A stretch of DNA of 64,000 nucleotides, taken from NCBI GenBank assembly GCA_013812695.1, contig JACCSZ010000248.1, positions 1 through 64,000 of the forward strand. Direction: 5' to 3'. Origin of the DNA: Gemmatimonadales bacterium (GTDB lineage: Bacteria; Gemmatimonadota; Gemmatimonadetes; Gemmatimonadales; GWC2-71-9). A model generated the notes under the pieces. The model was not told the DNA's origin, searched no databases, and saw only the letters and a program-made list of their open reading frames with translations. The translations under genes were made by a program, and so were the position numbers. Below are positions 38,205-46,519 of this stretch, in pieces. The first letter of the stretch is position 1. The number at the start of each line of letters is the position of its first letter.

Positions 38205-39452
38205 TCAGTCCACGAGCTTGGTAACCGCCGCAACCAGGCGGTCCACCTCGTCGGTGGTCGTGTAGCAGGCGCACCCCGCGCGCACCAGACCGTGCGCCGA
38301 GAGACCCAGCCGCTCGACCACCGTCGTCGCGTAGAAGTCCCCGCTCGACACGAACAGGCCGTCCTCCGCCAGTGCCTTGGCGACCTGGTCGCTGGTCCGC
38401 GCGCCAACCGTAAAGGCGACGGTCGGCGTGCGCGGGCGGCCGGGCGGCGGGCCGTAGAGGGCCACGCCGTCGATCTGCCCCAATCCTTCCCAGAGCCGTT
38501 CCAGCAGCGCCTGCCCGCGGTGGTGAAGCGCGGCCAGGCTCCGCGCGAGCCCATCGCGCCGCGCGCCACCGGGGGCGAGGGAGGCCAGAAAATCCACCGC
38601 TGCTCCGGCGCCCACGATCCCCTCGTGATTGAGGGTTCCGGTCTCGAGTCGCTCGGGCGCGGTCTCGGGAGCGGGGGCCAGCTTCGGGGCATCGAGGGCC
38701 TCGAGGCGCTCGCGCCGCCCATAGAGCACGCCGAGGTGGGGGCCGTAGAACTTGTACGGCGAGCACGCCAGGAAGTCGCAACCGATGGCGCGCACATCCA
38801 CGTGGGCGTGCGGCGCGTAATGTACGGCGTCCACGAAGCTCGACGCGCCCGCGGCGCGCGCCAGCGCGCAGGCGCGCCCGACGTCGTTGACCGTTCCGAG
38901 CGCGTTCGAGGCCGCGCCAATGGCGAGCAGCCGGGTCCGCGTGGAGAGCATGCGGTCCAGCGCGGTCCAGTCGAGCTGGCCAGTGTGCGGGAGGAACGGG
39001 ACCACCCTGATCGTCACGCCCCGTTCGCGCTCGAGCGCTCGCCAGGGCGCGACGTTGGCGTGGTGATCCAGCTCGGTGATCACGATCTCGTCGCCCGCAC
39101 CCCAGCCCCGGCCGAGGGCGCGTGCGAGATGGAAGGTCAGCGTCGTCATGTTGGCGCCGAAGACCACTTCGGTCGGGTCGGCGCCGAGGAAGTCGGCGAG
39201 CGCCGCCCGCGCGGCGGCGATCAGGCGGTCGGTCTCCTGGCTCGTCGGGTACTGCCAGTGGGTGTTGGCGTTGTGGTGCACGAGATAGTCGACCATCGCG
39301 TTCACGACCGACTGAGGCACCTGCGTGCCGCCCGGCCCGTCGAAGTAGGCTACCGGCATGCCTCCATGCTGCCGAGCCAGCGCAGGAAAGCTCTGACGGA
39401 TCTTGGCCGGCGGCCACACCTCGGCGGGCGTTGACGGCGGAGCGGCAGTCAT
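38205..39452 (-). CDS. Class V aminotransferase, cysteine desulfurase-like
   Basis: A 415-residue PLP enzyme of the SufS/CsdA-like branch. N-terminal YFDGPGGTQVP, ELDHHANVAPW, the aspartate block VDAVHYAPH and the PLP-lysine segment CSPYKFYGPHLGVLYG are clear. The C-terminal region VRAGCACYTTTDEVDRL contains cysteines but not the usual RxGHHC active-site loop of SufS, so desulfurase activity is uncertain; other lyase or epimerase activities occur in this branch. No iron-sulfur assembly genes adjoin it. It is convergent with the DUF2911 gene (6 bp apart). Confidence 0.8.
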   Translation of the reverse strand: MTAAPPSTPAEVWPPAKIRQSFPALARQHGGMPVAYFDGPGGTQVPQSVVNAMVDYLVHHNANTHWQYPTSQETDRLIAAARAALADFLGADPTEVVFGANMTTLTFHLARALGRGWGAGDEIVITELDHHANVAPWRALERERGVTIRVVPFLPHTGQLDWTALDRMLSTRTRLLAIGAASNALGTVNDVGRACALARAAGASSFVDAVHYAPHAHVDVRAIGCDFLACSPYKFYGPHLGVLYGRRERLEALDAPKLAPAPETAPERLETGTLNHEGIVGAGAAVDFLASLAPGGARRDGLARSLAALHHRGQALLERLWEGLGQIDGVALYGPPPGRPRTPTVAFTVGARTSDQVAKALAEDGLFVSSGDFYATTVVERLGLSAHGLVRAGCACYTTTDEVDRLVAAVTKLVD

Positions 39453-39560
39453 AATTAGCTCAGAGATCAGGTGACATCAGAAATCCTAGGTATCAACATA
39501 AGAACGGTTTGCAGGATGGCATTGAACAAACAATCGACAGCTGTACTTAATCGAGTTGGC

Positions 39561-39583
39561 TGATCGGTGCTCGTGACCGATCA
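39561..39583. promoter_or_regulatory. Perfect 8-bp inverted repeat upstream of metalloprotease gene
   Basis: TGATCGGT-GCTCGTG-ACCGATCA is a perfect 8-bp inverted repeat with a 7-nt spacer, lying in the relatively AT-rich 190-bp spacer between divergent genes (aminotransferase and metalloprotease), about 60 nt before the latter's ATG. It could be an operator or a small RNA hairpin. Confidence 0.45.
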
Positions 39584-39642
39584 ATGACCCCAGCCCTAGA
39601 TTACCTTGGAAGTCCATCGCCCCCAACCCACCGCCCCGAGAG

Positions 39643-41115
39643 ATGTGCATGCCCTCGCGCCCTCCCGCCCTCGTTGTTGCCGCGTTGCTGCTGCTGGCCA
39701 CGCTGCCGTTCACGGGCTGCGGCGGCGGCACCGAGTCGGAGGTCCCCACCGCGGTCGCGCTGAGCTCTGCCTCGGTGTCGCTCACGGCCATCGGCGAGTC
39801 CGAGCGTCTCACGGCGACCGTGCGCGACCAGGCTGGCGCGATCATCGAACAGCCTTCGATTACGTGGACCTCCACCAACGCCGCCGTGGCGGCGGTCGAT
39901 GATTCGGGCCAGGTGACCGCGACGGGGGGCGGCACCGCCAGAATCGACGCGACGGCCGGCTCCGCCTCGGCGAACGCCGACGTCACGGTGGTGCAGACCC
40001 CCGCCCAGCTCCAGAAGGCCGGAGGCGATCTCCAGGCGGCCAATGTGGGTCAGGCGCTGCTCACGCCGATCAGCGTGCGGGTGCTCGACGCGAACGACGC
40101 CGGGATCCCGGGTGCCCTCGTCACCTTCGACGTCGATCCCGGCCGGGGCACGCTGGCGAATGCGAGCGCCACGACCGGGCTCGATGGCATCGCGTCCACG
40201 TCGCTCACCCTGCTCGCGTCCGGTACGGTCCAGGTGACCGCCGCCGTCGCGGCCACGGCGCTCACGGCCACGTTCACCGCGACCGGCGTCTCGCCGTTCG
40301 CGATCGAGCTCCAGTTCATCTCGACGCCCACGTCCACGCAGCGAGAGGCCCTACTCGCCGCGAGGGATCGCTGGCAGAGTCTGATCACGAGCGAGCTGAG
40401 CGATGTCGCCTTGAACGCGCTGCCCGGGCAGTGCGGCGAAGGCTCGCCGGCGGTGAACCGCACGGTGGACGATCTGCTGATCCTCGTCAACCTGGGGCCC
40501 ATCGATGGCCCGGGCAGCGTGCTGGGCGCGGCTGGCCCCTGCTTCATCCGCAACGTCAGCAAGCTGACCGCGATGGGCGTGATGCAATTCGACACCGACG
40601 ACCTGGAGGTCATCGAGGGCGCCGGACTGCTGCAGGCGCTGATCCTGCACGAGATGGGACACGTCCTGGGCTTTGGGACGCTGTGGACCGACCTCGGGCT
40701 GCTCGCCGATCCGGCGGGCGTGGCCGGCGCCGACCCGCACTTCACCGGGGCGCAGGCCACCATCGCGTTCGACGCCGACGGAGGATCGGGCTACGCTCGT
40801 GGGCTCAAGGTCCCCGTCGAGGATTCCGGCAGCGCCGGCACGGTCAACTCCCACTGGCGCGAATCGGTGTTCGGGCGCGAGCTTATGACGGGGTTCGTGG
40901 ACGCCGGGCTCAACCCGCTGAGCCGGACTACGGTGGGATCCCTGGCCGACCTGGGCTACACCGTCAACCTCGCCGGGGCCGATGCCTACACGCTGCTGCC
41001 GGGGCTCAGAGCGTTCAGCGGCGGCCGGAAATTCGCGCTCGCCGACGATCTGCTCCGGATACCGGTCCGGGTGGTGGATGACGCTGGGCGGATCCAGCGG
41101 TTGGTCACACCGTGA
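39643..41115 (+). CDS. Leishmanolysin-like (M8-type) metalloprotease lipoprotein with Ig-like domains
   Basis: A 490-residue exported protein. The signal ends in FTGC (Cys26), a lipobox. A bacterial Ig-like domain (about 35-118; SITWTSTNAAVAAVDDSG) is followed by a second (about 120-225; VTFDVDPGRGTLANA). The catalytic domain has HEMGHVLGFGT with His336, Glu337, His340, a third ligand His404 (NSHWRES) and a Met-turn at Met415 (ELMTGF), the pattern of metzincins of the leishmanolysin type. Likely a surface endopeptidase. It overlaps the next small lipoprotein gene as GTGA. Confidence 0.8.
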   Translation: MCMPSRPPALVVAALLLLATLPFTGCGGGTESEVPTAVALSSASVSLTAIGESERLTATVRDQAGAIIEQPSITWTSTNAAVAAVDDSGQVTATGGGTARIDATAGSASANADVTVVQTPAQLQKAGGDLQAANVGQALLTPISVRVLDANDAGIPGALVTFDVDPGRGTLANASATTGLDGIASTSLTLLASGTVQVTAAVAATALTATFTATGVSPFAIELQFISTPTSTQREALLAARDRWQSLITSELSDVALNALPGQCGEGSPAVNRTVDDLLILVNLGPIDGPGSVLGAAGPCFIRNVSKLTAMGVMQFDTDDLEVIEGAGLLQALILHEMGHVLGFGTLWTDLGLLADPAGVAGADPHFTGAQATIAFDADGGSGYARGLKVPVEDSGSAGTVNSHWRESVFGRELMTGFVDAGLNPLSRTTVGSLADLGYTVNLAGADAYTLLPGLRAFSGGRKFALADDLLRIPVRVVDDAGRIQRLVTP

Positions 41116-41735
41116 GGCGCATCCGGGGCCGTCGGCACCTGGAGGCGTGTGGGCTCGCATTGGGAGCGCTGGCGCTGGCCTGTACCGCGAAGCAGCCGGA
41201 GGCGCGCGCGCCCATCGACACATGTCCCCCCGCCAGCGGTCAACTCGCCGCGTCGGCGGTGGCCGACGGCATGGCCGGCGACTACCGCCTCCACCTCGTC
41301 GCGACCACCGGCCCGGACTCGGGTGCCGCCGTGAACGGGCGACTCGCGCTCAGCGAGCCCCCCGACACGCTGCGACAGCCGGCACCGGTGCTCGGCATCC
41401 AGGACACGAAGACCCGGTATCCACTGAGCGGAACCGTAGAGCTCGACCGGGTGGCGCTCGGAGCGGTGAACACCGGGGCGCTGGGCTCGACGGACCGCCG
41501 CGCCCCGGGCGTGCTCCTGATCGAGCGGCACACCGGTCGGCCCGGCGCGCCCGCGCAGATCATGCTCCGGCTCGGTGCCGAAGCGAACCGGCGCGGACTG
41601 GTGCGCTACGACGGCGGCTATTTCGCGCTCACCGTACGGAGCCTTCACGCATCGGGCTTTGCCGGAACCTGGGCCAGCGGTGCTCTCGGCCCGGCCGCGG
41701 CCGGCCACTTCTGTGCGGAACGCACGGGTCCGTAG
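41112..41735 (+). CDS. Small lipoprotein of unknown function
   Basis: 207 residues with a signal ending in LALAC (Cys24). The mature part has SAVADGMAGDYRLHLVATTG and a C-terminal GYFALTVRSLHASGFAGTW, suggesting a beta-rich domain; I do not recognise the family. GTG 41112 overlaps the metalloprotease stop, so the two are probably co-translated and co-exported. It might be an inhibitor, chaperone or substrate of the protease, but nothing in the sequence shows which. Confidence 0.65.
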   Translation: MRRIRGRRHLEACGLALGALALACTAKQPEARAPIDTCPPASGQLAASAVADGMAGDYRLHLVATTGPDSGAAVNGRLALSEPPDTLRQPAPVLGIQDTKTRYPLSGTVELDRVALGAVNTGALGSTDRRAPGVLLIERHTGRPGAPAQIMLRLGAEANRRGLVRYDGGYFALTVRSLHASGFAGTWASGALGPAAAGHFCAERTGP

Positions 41736-41768
41736 CGCGCGAACAGCGCCACGTGCGCCCCTACCGAT

Positions 41769-41808
41769 ACGACGACGAGCCCGTCCAGAGGGACGGGCCC
41801 GTCGTCGT
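41769..41808. terminator. Bidirectional hairpin terminator between lipoprotein gene and ssrA
   Basis: An almost perfect 18-bp stem (ACGACGACGAGCCCGTCC against GGACGGGCCCGTCGTCGT) with a 4-nt AGAG loop lies between the stop of the 41112 gene and the 3' end of tmRNA. There is no long T-tract on either side, so it is a strong hairpin placed where convergent transcripts meet. Confidence 0.7.
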
Positions 41809-41810
41809 GC

Positions 41811-42178
41811 AAGTGGAGGCGCAGGGAATCGAACCCTGGTCCGAGTAAGCTTCCAGAACCGCGTCTACGTGCGTAGGCTCGTCTTCTTGCCGTCGCCTCG
41901 GGTCGGTGCCGAACCGACCTCCCCTCGGCCTAGCTCCTGAACGATCTCACCGCCTGCGCCGGAGCGACGCGCGCGGCCAGCCCGGGTTTGCGATTCGACG
42001 GGAGGCGCTCCGGGCGGGCTCCACCAGCCGAAGGCGCGTCAAGCGAGCTTAGCTCAGCTTACGCGGCCAGTGCCAGTTCAGTATTGGCAGTTAAATCGTT
42101 CCAGATGGTTTTACCAGGACTCTGGACCTGGGCACGCTGCCATTCCTTCTACGAACCCGTCGAAGCCAAGTCGCCCCC
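41811..42178 (-). ncRNA. ssrA: tmRNA (transfer-messenger RNA)
   Basis: Rescues stalled ribosomes with SmpB. The 5' end GGGGGCGACTTGGCTTCGAC and the 3' end GGTTCGATTCCCTGCGCCTC form the tRNA-like domain; GGGGGCG (42178-42172) pairs with CGCCTCC (41821-41815), with one G-U. CCA is not encoded (CTT follows the discriminator A). The tag reading frame ends at TAA 42061-42059 and reads back as WNDLTANTELALAA, with the usual ALAA degradation end; the resume codon is not certain and may lie a codon or two upstream. About 368 nt, normal for a one-piece tmRNA. Confidence 0.92.
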
Positions 42179-42190
42179 GTGGTATCAGGA

Positions 42191-42196
42191 ATTATA
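42191..42196 (-). promoter_or_regulatory. Consensus -10 box of the ssrA promoter
   Basis: A perfect TATAAT on the minus strand (42196 to 42191) lies 12 nt before the mature tmRNA 5' end, leaving a short leader for RNase P removal. The -35 position falls inside the octamer repeat and reads TTCCGT at 42219-42214, a poor match. Confidence 0.65.
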
Positions 42197-42320
42197 GACG
42201 GAAGGACGGAAAGACGGAAGGACGGAACGACGGAAGGACGTCTCCCTCGGGCGCTTCCGTGCTCACCCTTTCCAGCTTTCCCAGTATCCGCCATCCGTCT
42301 TTCCGTCCTTCCGTCTTTCC
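42197..42320. repeat. GACGGAAN octamer array with inverted counterpart
   Basis: Five and a half direct octamers GACGGAAN run from 42197 to 42240. An inverted set (CCGTCTTT, CCGTCCTT, CCGTCTTT) runs from 42295 to 42320, so the two blocks can pair into a hairpin with a ~54-nt loop. The block abuts the ssrA -10 box on one side and the GGDEF gene end (42324) on the other. Confidence 0.8.
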
Positions 42321-42323
42321 CAC

Positions 42324-43778
42324 TCACTTCCCCGCCCGCTCCACCCGGTTCCGGCCACTGTTCTTGGCCACGTAGAGCGCCGCATCCGCCTGGGCCGGCA
42401 GCGCCCTGAGCGTGCGGCCGGTTTCCGGACAGGCCGCCACCCCGAACGACGCGCTGAGCGGCCACGGGCGTCCGTTCCAGTCCCAGGGCGTGGTGCCCAG
42501 CTTGATCCGGATGCGCTCGGCGATCCGGGCGCCGACCTCCAGCTCCGCCTTGGGAAGCCAGACCGCGAACTCTTCCCCGCCGATCCGCGCGGCGATATCG
42601 CCGGTCCGGATCTGCCCTTGGATGATCCGCGCGAAGTGCATGAGGGCCGCGTCCCCTGCCGGGTGTCCGAGAGTATCGTTGAGCAGCTTGAAGCGGTCGA
42701 GGTCGGCGTACACGAGCGCTCCCGGACGCGGACCGCGCGGTGGCTCCGCCTGCGCCACCAGCTCATCGAACTTCCGGCGATTGGCCAGACCGGTCAGCCG
42801 ATCGGAGCTCGCATGGGCAGTCCGCTGGTCTGCCTCGAGCGCGCGGGCCAGCCGAGGTCCGGCGCTGGCGAGCGCCTCGGTCAGTTCGGCGAGCGCGGCG
42901 CCGATGGGCTCGCGCCCGCCGGGCAGCCACATGGCGACCGCGCCGAACGCCAGGTCGCCTACCAGGACCGGCCAGAGCATGACGGTGCCGGGGCTCTGTC
43001 GCCGGTCGGCGACGACGCCGCCGAGCGGATCGCCATGCATCGTGAGCGTCGGCGCTTCGCCGCGGGCGACTCGGGCGAGATCGCTGATCTCCGGCACCAC
43101 GGTGTCGAGCAGCCGGCGGTCGCCGCGACCGGAGACGCCCACGACCCGAACCGGCGCGAGGGGTGGGAGCCCCCCATCCGGCGCGTGCTCGCTCGGCGCT
43201 TCGGTCGCGGCTACGATGACCTGCGCGTCGAGCACGCGCTCGAGCTGATACGCCAGGCGCAGTCCGACGCTCCCCGTCGATTCCAGTGATGCCTCGTGAC
43301 TCTGGGACTGCGCCAGCGCCACCACCTGAGGCCGCCGCCGCACGCCGTCGAGCAGGCGGCGCAGATCGGCCTCGACCAGCCCGATCCGGCTCGCGTCGAA
43401 CCCTTCGGGCAGGAGCAGGGCGACCGCCGTTCCGGCGGCGGCGTGGAAGACCAGCGTCCCACCTTCCATGCGCTCCGCCCCGCTCTGCTCGTGGTCGCGG
43501 GCGCGCTCGAGCCGCCTGTCGACTGACGCGATCTGGGCGACCGAGAGCCGTTCCGCGTCGACGATCCGCTCGGCGTGCGGCCCCTCCTCCCGCGGGTCGA
43601 GCTCCGCTACCCACACCCCGATGGCGCCGTATGCCCGACGGAGCCACTCGAGCGCCGGGTCTGGCAGCATCTGCGGCCCGACGCCCGGGGCGAGTGATGG
43701 AGCGACGCGGCGGCGGGCGAGCGCCCAACCCGCCGCCGCACCGGCCAGCGCCACCAGCATCGCGGCCAAGACGCTCAC
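42324..43778 (-). CDS. Diguanylate cyclase (GGDEF) with N-terminal membrane helix
   Basis: 484 residues. One N-terminal hydrophobic helix (VSVLAAMLVALAGAAAGWAL) precedes about 300 residues with GAF-like character. The GGDEF domain near 330-480 contains DRLTGLANRRKFDE, DLDRFKLLNDTLGH, active-site GGEEF at 400-404 and an inhibitory-site RTGD at 391-394. It should make cyclic di-GMP with product feedback. GTG 43778 overlaps the corA stop. It is the last gene of the dus-larB-corA-GGDEF operon. Confidence 0.88.
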   Translation of the reverse strand: MSVLAAMLVALAGAAAGWALARRRVAPSLAPGVGPQMLPDPALEWLRRAYGAIGVWVAELDPREEGPHAERIVDAERLSVAQIASVDRRLERARDHEQSGAERMEGGTLVFHAAAGTAVALLLPEGFDASRIGLVEADLRRLLDGVRRRPQVVALAQSQSHEASLESTGSVGLRLAYQLERVLDAQVIVAATEAPSEHAPDGGLPPLAPVRVVGVSGRGDRRLLDTVVPEISDLARVARGEAPTLTMHGDPLGGVVADRRQSPGTVMLWPVLVGDLAFGAVAMWLPGGREPIGAALAELTEALASAGPRLARALEADQRTAHASSDRLTGLANRRKFDELVAQAEPPRGPRPGALVYADLDRFKLLNDTLGHPAGDAALMHFARIIQGQIRTGDIAARIGGEEFAVWLPKAELEVGARIAERIRIKLGTTPWDWNGRPWPLSASFGVAACPETGRTLRALPAQADAALYVAKNSGRNRVERAGK

Positions 43779-44719
43779 TCGCGCAGCCACCCGCGCCGGC
43801 GCACCCACAGATAGATCGCCAGCACGATCAGCCCCATGACGGCGAGGACCGCGGGATAGCCCCAGGGCCAACGCAGTTCGGGCATGAAGTCGAAGTTCAT
43901 GCCGTAGACGCCTACCACGAACGTGAGTGGCAGAAAGAACACCGAGAAGACGGTGAGGATCCGCATGACCTCGCCGGTCCGGTGGGCGGCCAGCGCGAGC
44001 TGGACGTTGAGCAAAGTGTTCGCGTCGTCGAGCAGCTCGTCGGCGTAGAAGTGGAGGCTCTCGACGTTCTCGTGCACGTCCCGGAACAGCGAGGCGGCGC
44101 GGCCCGTGGGGGGCGTCATCCGCTGCACCACGTCGAGGGTGCGCCAGAGCAGCCGCTTGATCAGGGTCACCTGGCGTTTGAGCACGTGGATCTCACGCAG
44201 ACGCTCCGCGAACGCGTGCGAGTCGGAGTCTCGACCGGAAAACACCTGCTCCTCGAAGGCGTCGATGCGCGATTCGATCTGCTCCATCGGGCGCAGGTAG
44301 CTGTCGACGGCGCCGTTCAGCACGTGGGTCAACAGGTAGGTCTGCAACCCCTCCTTGCCCGGACGTACGGCGTGCCCGGCCTCGAAGCGCGTCCGCAGTG
44401 CCGCGAGCCACGGCTGCTCGGTGCGATGGATCGTGATGAGGAACGAGGGCCCGGAGAAGAGCGCGATCTTCCGCGTCAGTTCCTGCACCGTGCCGCAGGT
44501 GCGGGCCGACTGCTCGTCGAAGGCGCGAATGATGACGAAGACATGGGTGTCGAACTGCTCGAACTTGGGAAGGTGCTCGGGATCGAGGCAATCCTGCACC
44601 GCGGTGGACTGGAGCCCATGGGTGCGGGCGATCTCCAGCAGCTCCTCGGGAGCGGGTTGCACCACGTCGAGCCAGACCAGCGGCGGATCGGCGCGCTGGA
44701 GGACCGTGCGCACGCTCAT
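43775..44719 (-). CDS. corA: CorA-family magnesium/divalent metal transporter
   Basis: 314 residues: a large cytoplasmic N-terminal domain, two C-terminal membrane helices (about 252-272 and 284-305) and the selectivity-filter motif GMN at 273-275 (VYGMNFDFMPEL). Forms a pentameric Mg/Co/Ni channel in the inner membrane. ATG 44719 overlaps the larB stop (ATGA). Pairing with larB, from the nickel-pincer cofactor pathway, could hint at nickel or magnesium supply, but that is inference. Confidence 0.92.
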   Translation of the reverse strand: MSVRTVLQRADPPLVWLDVVQPAPEELLEIARTHGLQSTAVQDCLDPEHLPKFEQFDTHVFVIIRAFDEQSARTCGTVQELTRKIALFSGPSFLITIHRTEQPWLAALRTRFEAGHAVRPGKEGLQTYLLTHVLNGAVDSYLRPMEQIESRIDAFEEQVFSGRDSDSHAFAERLREIHVLKRQVTLIKRLLWRTLDVVQRMTPPTGRAASLFRDVHENVESLHFYADELLDDANTLLNVQLALAAHRTGEVMRILTVFSVFFLPLTFVVGVYGMNFDFMPELRWPWGYPAVLAVMGLIVLAIYLWVRRRGWLRE

Positions 44720-45465
44720 TCGCGGCAGATCCGGCTGGCCGCGGCCGCCGCCCCGAAGCCGTTGTCGATATTCACCACGGTCACGCCCGCGGCGCACGAG
44801 TTGAGCATGCCGAGCAGTGCCGCCAGTCCGCCGAACGACGCGCCGTAGCCCACGCTCGTCGGCACCGCGATGACCGGCACGGCCACCAGCCCGCCGACTA
44901 CGCTCGGGAGCGCGCCTTCCATGCCCGCGACGACGATCACGACCCGCGCGCGCTGCAGCACGTCGGCGGCGGCGAGCAGCCGGTGGAGGCCCGCCACCCC
45001 GACGTCCATCAGCCGCTCGACACGCGTGCCGAGCGCCTCCGCCACGACCGCCGCTTCCTCGGCCACCGGCAGGTCGCTCGTCCCCGCCGAAACGACGAGC
45101 ACGGGACCCGCGGTGGGCGGCGGCGCATCCGTCGCGGCCAGGTAGACGGTGCGCGCCACTGGGCTCCACGCGACCCGCGGAAACCGTTGGCAGAGGGCCG
45201 CGGCCATCAGCTCCGACGCGCGGGTGCCCAGGAACGAGCCGGTGGCGGCCTCGAGCCGCTCGCAGATGGCCACGACCTGCTCGACGGTCTTCCCTTCGCA
45301 GAAGACGACCTCGGGCTGCCCCTGTCGCAGGGCGCGATGGTGATCGATGCGGGCAAAGGCGAGGTCTTCGTACGGCAGGTGGCGCAGGCGCTCGACCGCC
45401 GCGCCCGGCGACAGTCGGCCGGCGGCGACGTCGGCAAGCACGGCTTCGAGCTGCTCGGGTCTCAC
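44716..45465 (-). CDS. larB: LarB-type, PurE-related carboxylase domain protein
   Basis: 249 residues. An N-terminal helical segment (VRPEQLEAVLADVAAGRLSP), the FARIDHHRALRQGQPEVVFCEGKT block and a PurE-like C-terminal domain with VVSAGTSDLPVAEEA and VPTSVGYGASFGG are characteristic of LarB, which carboxylates nicotinic acid adenine dinucleotide in synthesis of the nickel-pincer nucleotide. larC and larE are not in the window. GTG 45465 overlaps the dus stop. In-frame codons upstream are shadow sequence. Confidence 0.85.
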   Translation of the reverse strand: MRPEQLEAVLADVAAGRLSPGAAVERLRHLPYEDLAFARIDHHRALRQGQPEVVFCEGKTVEQVVAICERLEAATGSFLGTRASELMAAALCQRFPRVAWSPVARTVYLAATDAPPPTAGPVLVVSAGTSDLPVAEEAAVVAEALGTRVERLMDVGVAGLHRLLAAADVLQRARVVIVVAGMEGALPSVVGGLVAVPVIAVPTSVGYGASFGGLAALLGMLNSCAAGVTVVNIDNGFGAAAAASRICRE

Positions 45466-46445
45466 GCCACCGCGGCGGCCGGCTCGAGATACTCGAGGAA
45501 GATGCCCTCGGCTTCCGCGATCGATTCGATCTGGAAGAGGCGCTGCCGGAGCGCACTGGCTCCCGCTACGCCCCTGGTGTACCAGCCGAGGTGTTTGCGG
45601 AACTCGACCACCGTCTTGCGGGAGTCGCCTTGAAGGCGAAGCGCGAGCCGGGCGTGCTCCAATGCCACGCGGAAGCGCTCGGCCGGGGCCGGCGGCGGCG
45701 GGGGCGCGCGCCCGTCGAGCAGGGCGCGGCCGTCGCGAAACAGCCACGGGTTGCCGAACGCGCCCCGGCCGATCATGATGCCGGCGCACCCGGTATGGTC
45801 ACGCATGCGCACGAGGTCGTCGGCCGTGGTGACATCGCCATTCCCGATGACGGGAATGGCGAGCGCTTCCGCCACCCGCGCGATCTCATCCCAGTCGGCC
45901 GTGCCCGAGAACATCTGCGTGCGCGTCCGCGCGTGCAGCGTGAACGCGCGCGCGCCGGCGTCCTGCATGCGGAGCGCGATGCCGACCGGATCGCGCTGGT
46001 CGTCGCTCCAGCCGCTGCGCGCCTTGACCGTCACCGGCAGATGCGTGGCGCCGACCACGGCCCGCACGATGCGGCTCACCAGGTCGAGGTCGCGCAGACA
46101 GCCGGAACCGCCGTTCCGCTGCACCACCTTCTTGACCGGACAACCGAAGTTGATGTCGATGAACTCGGGGCGATAATGCTCCGTGATCAGCCCGGCCGCC
46201 TCGGCCATGGCGTTCGGATCTGCGCCGTAGATCTGGATACCGATCGGCCGCTCGACCTCCTCGAACTCGGCGCCCTCCAGCGTACTCCGGATCCGGCGGC
46301 GAATCGCCTCGGAGGACAGGAACTCGGACAGCACGACGTCGGCGCCCATCCGCCGGCAGACCTGGCGGAACGGCGGCTCGGAGACCCCGGCCATCGGCGC
46401 GAGGAGGAGCGGGAACTGATGCGCGGAGACGTAGGGCAACTGCAT
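45462..46445 (-). CDS. dusB: tRNA-dihydrouridine synthase (DusB-like)
   Basis: Flavoenzyme reducing uridine in tRNA D-loops. 327 residues with LLAPMAGVSEPPFR, IDINFGCPVKKVVQRNGGSGCL, VTVKARSGW, FTLHARTRTQMFSG and IPVIGNGDV, the ordered motifs of the family. ATG 46445 is preferred to an upstream in-frame start at 46505. It is the first gene of the minus-strand dus-larB-corA-GGDEF operon. Which Dus subtype is not settled by sequence; DusB-like is the best fit. Confidence 0.9.
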   Translation of the reverse strand: MQLPYVSAHQFPLLLAPMAGVSEPPFRQVCRRMGADVVLSEFLSSEAIRRRIRSTLEGAEFEEVERPIGIQIYGADPNAMAEAAGLITEHYRPEFIDINFGCPVKKVVQRNGGSGCLRDLDLVSRIVRAVVGATHLPVTVKARSGWSDDQRDPVGIALRMQDAGARAFTLHARTRTQMFSGTADWDEIARVAEALAIPVIGNGDVTTADDLVRMRDHTGCAGIMIGRGAFGNPWLFRDGRALLDGRAPPPPPAPAERFRVALEHARLALRLQGDSRKTVVEFRKHLGWYTRGVAGASALRQRLFQIESIAEAEGIFLEYLEPAAAVA

Positions 46446-46519
46446 GGGCAGAAAATACTTGGCGGCTGCGCCCCGGGCAATGGAACCGGGTCGGCCGCCG
46501 GGCACGCCGCTCCGCCGCG

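Noticed and set aside
41811..41870. A tRNA gene suggested by a T-arm-like GGTTCGATTCCC on the minus strand
   Set aside because: It is the 3' half of tmRNA; the matching acceptor strand is about 350 nt away and includes the tag frame.
41988..42197. Short open frames within the ssrA locus
   Set aside because: They lie inside the structured tmRNA and lack ribosome sites.
42197..42320. CRISPR array
   Set aside because: Units are contiguous octamers without spacers and are mirrored; no cas genes nearby.
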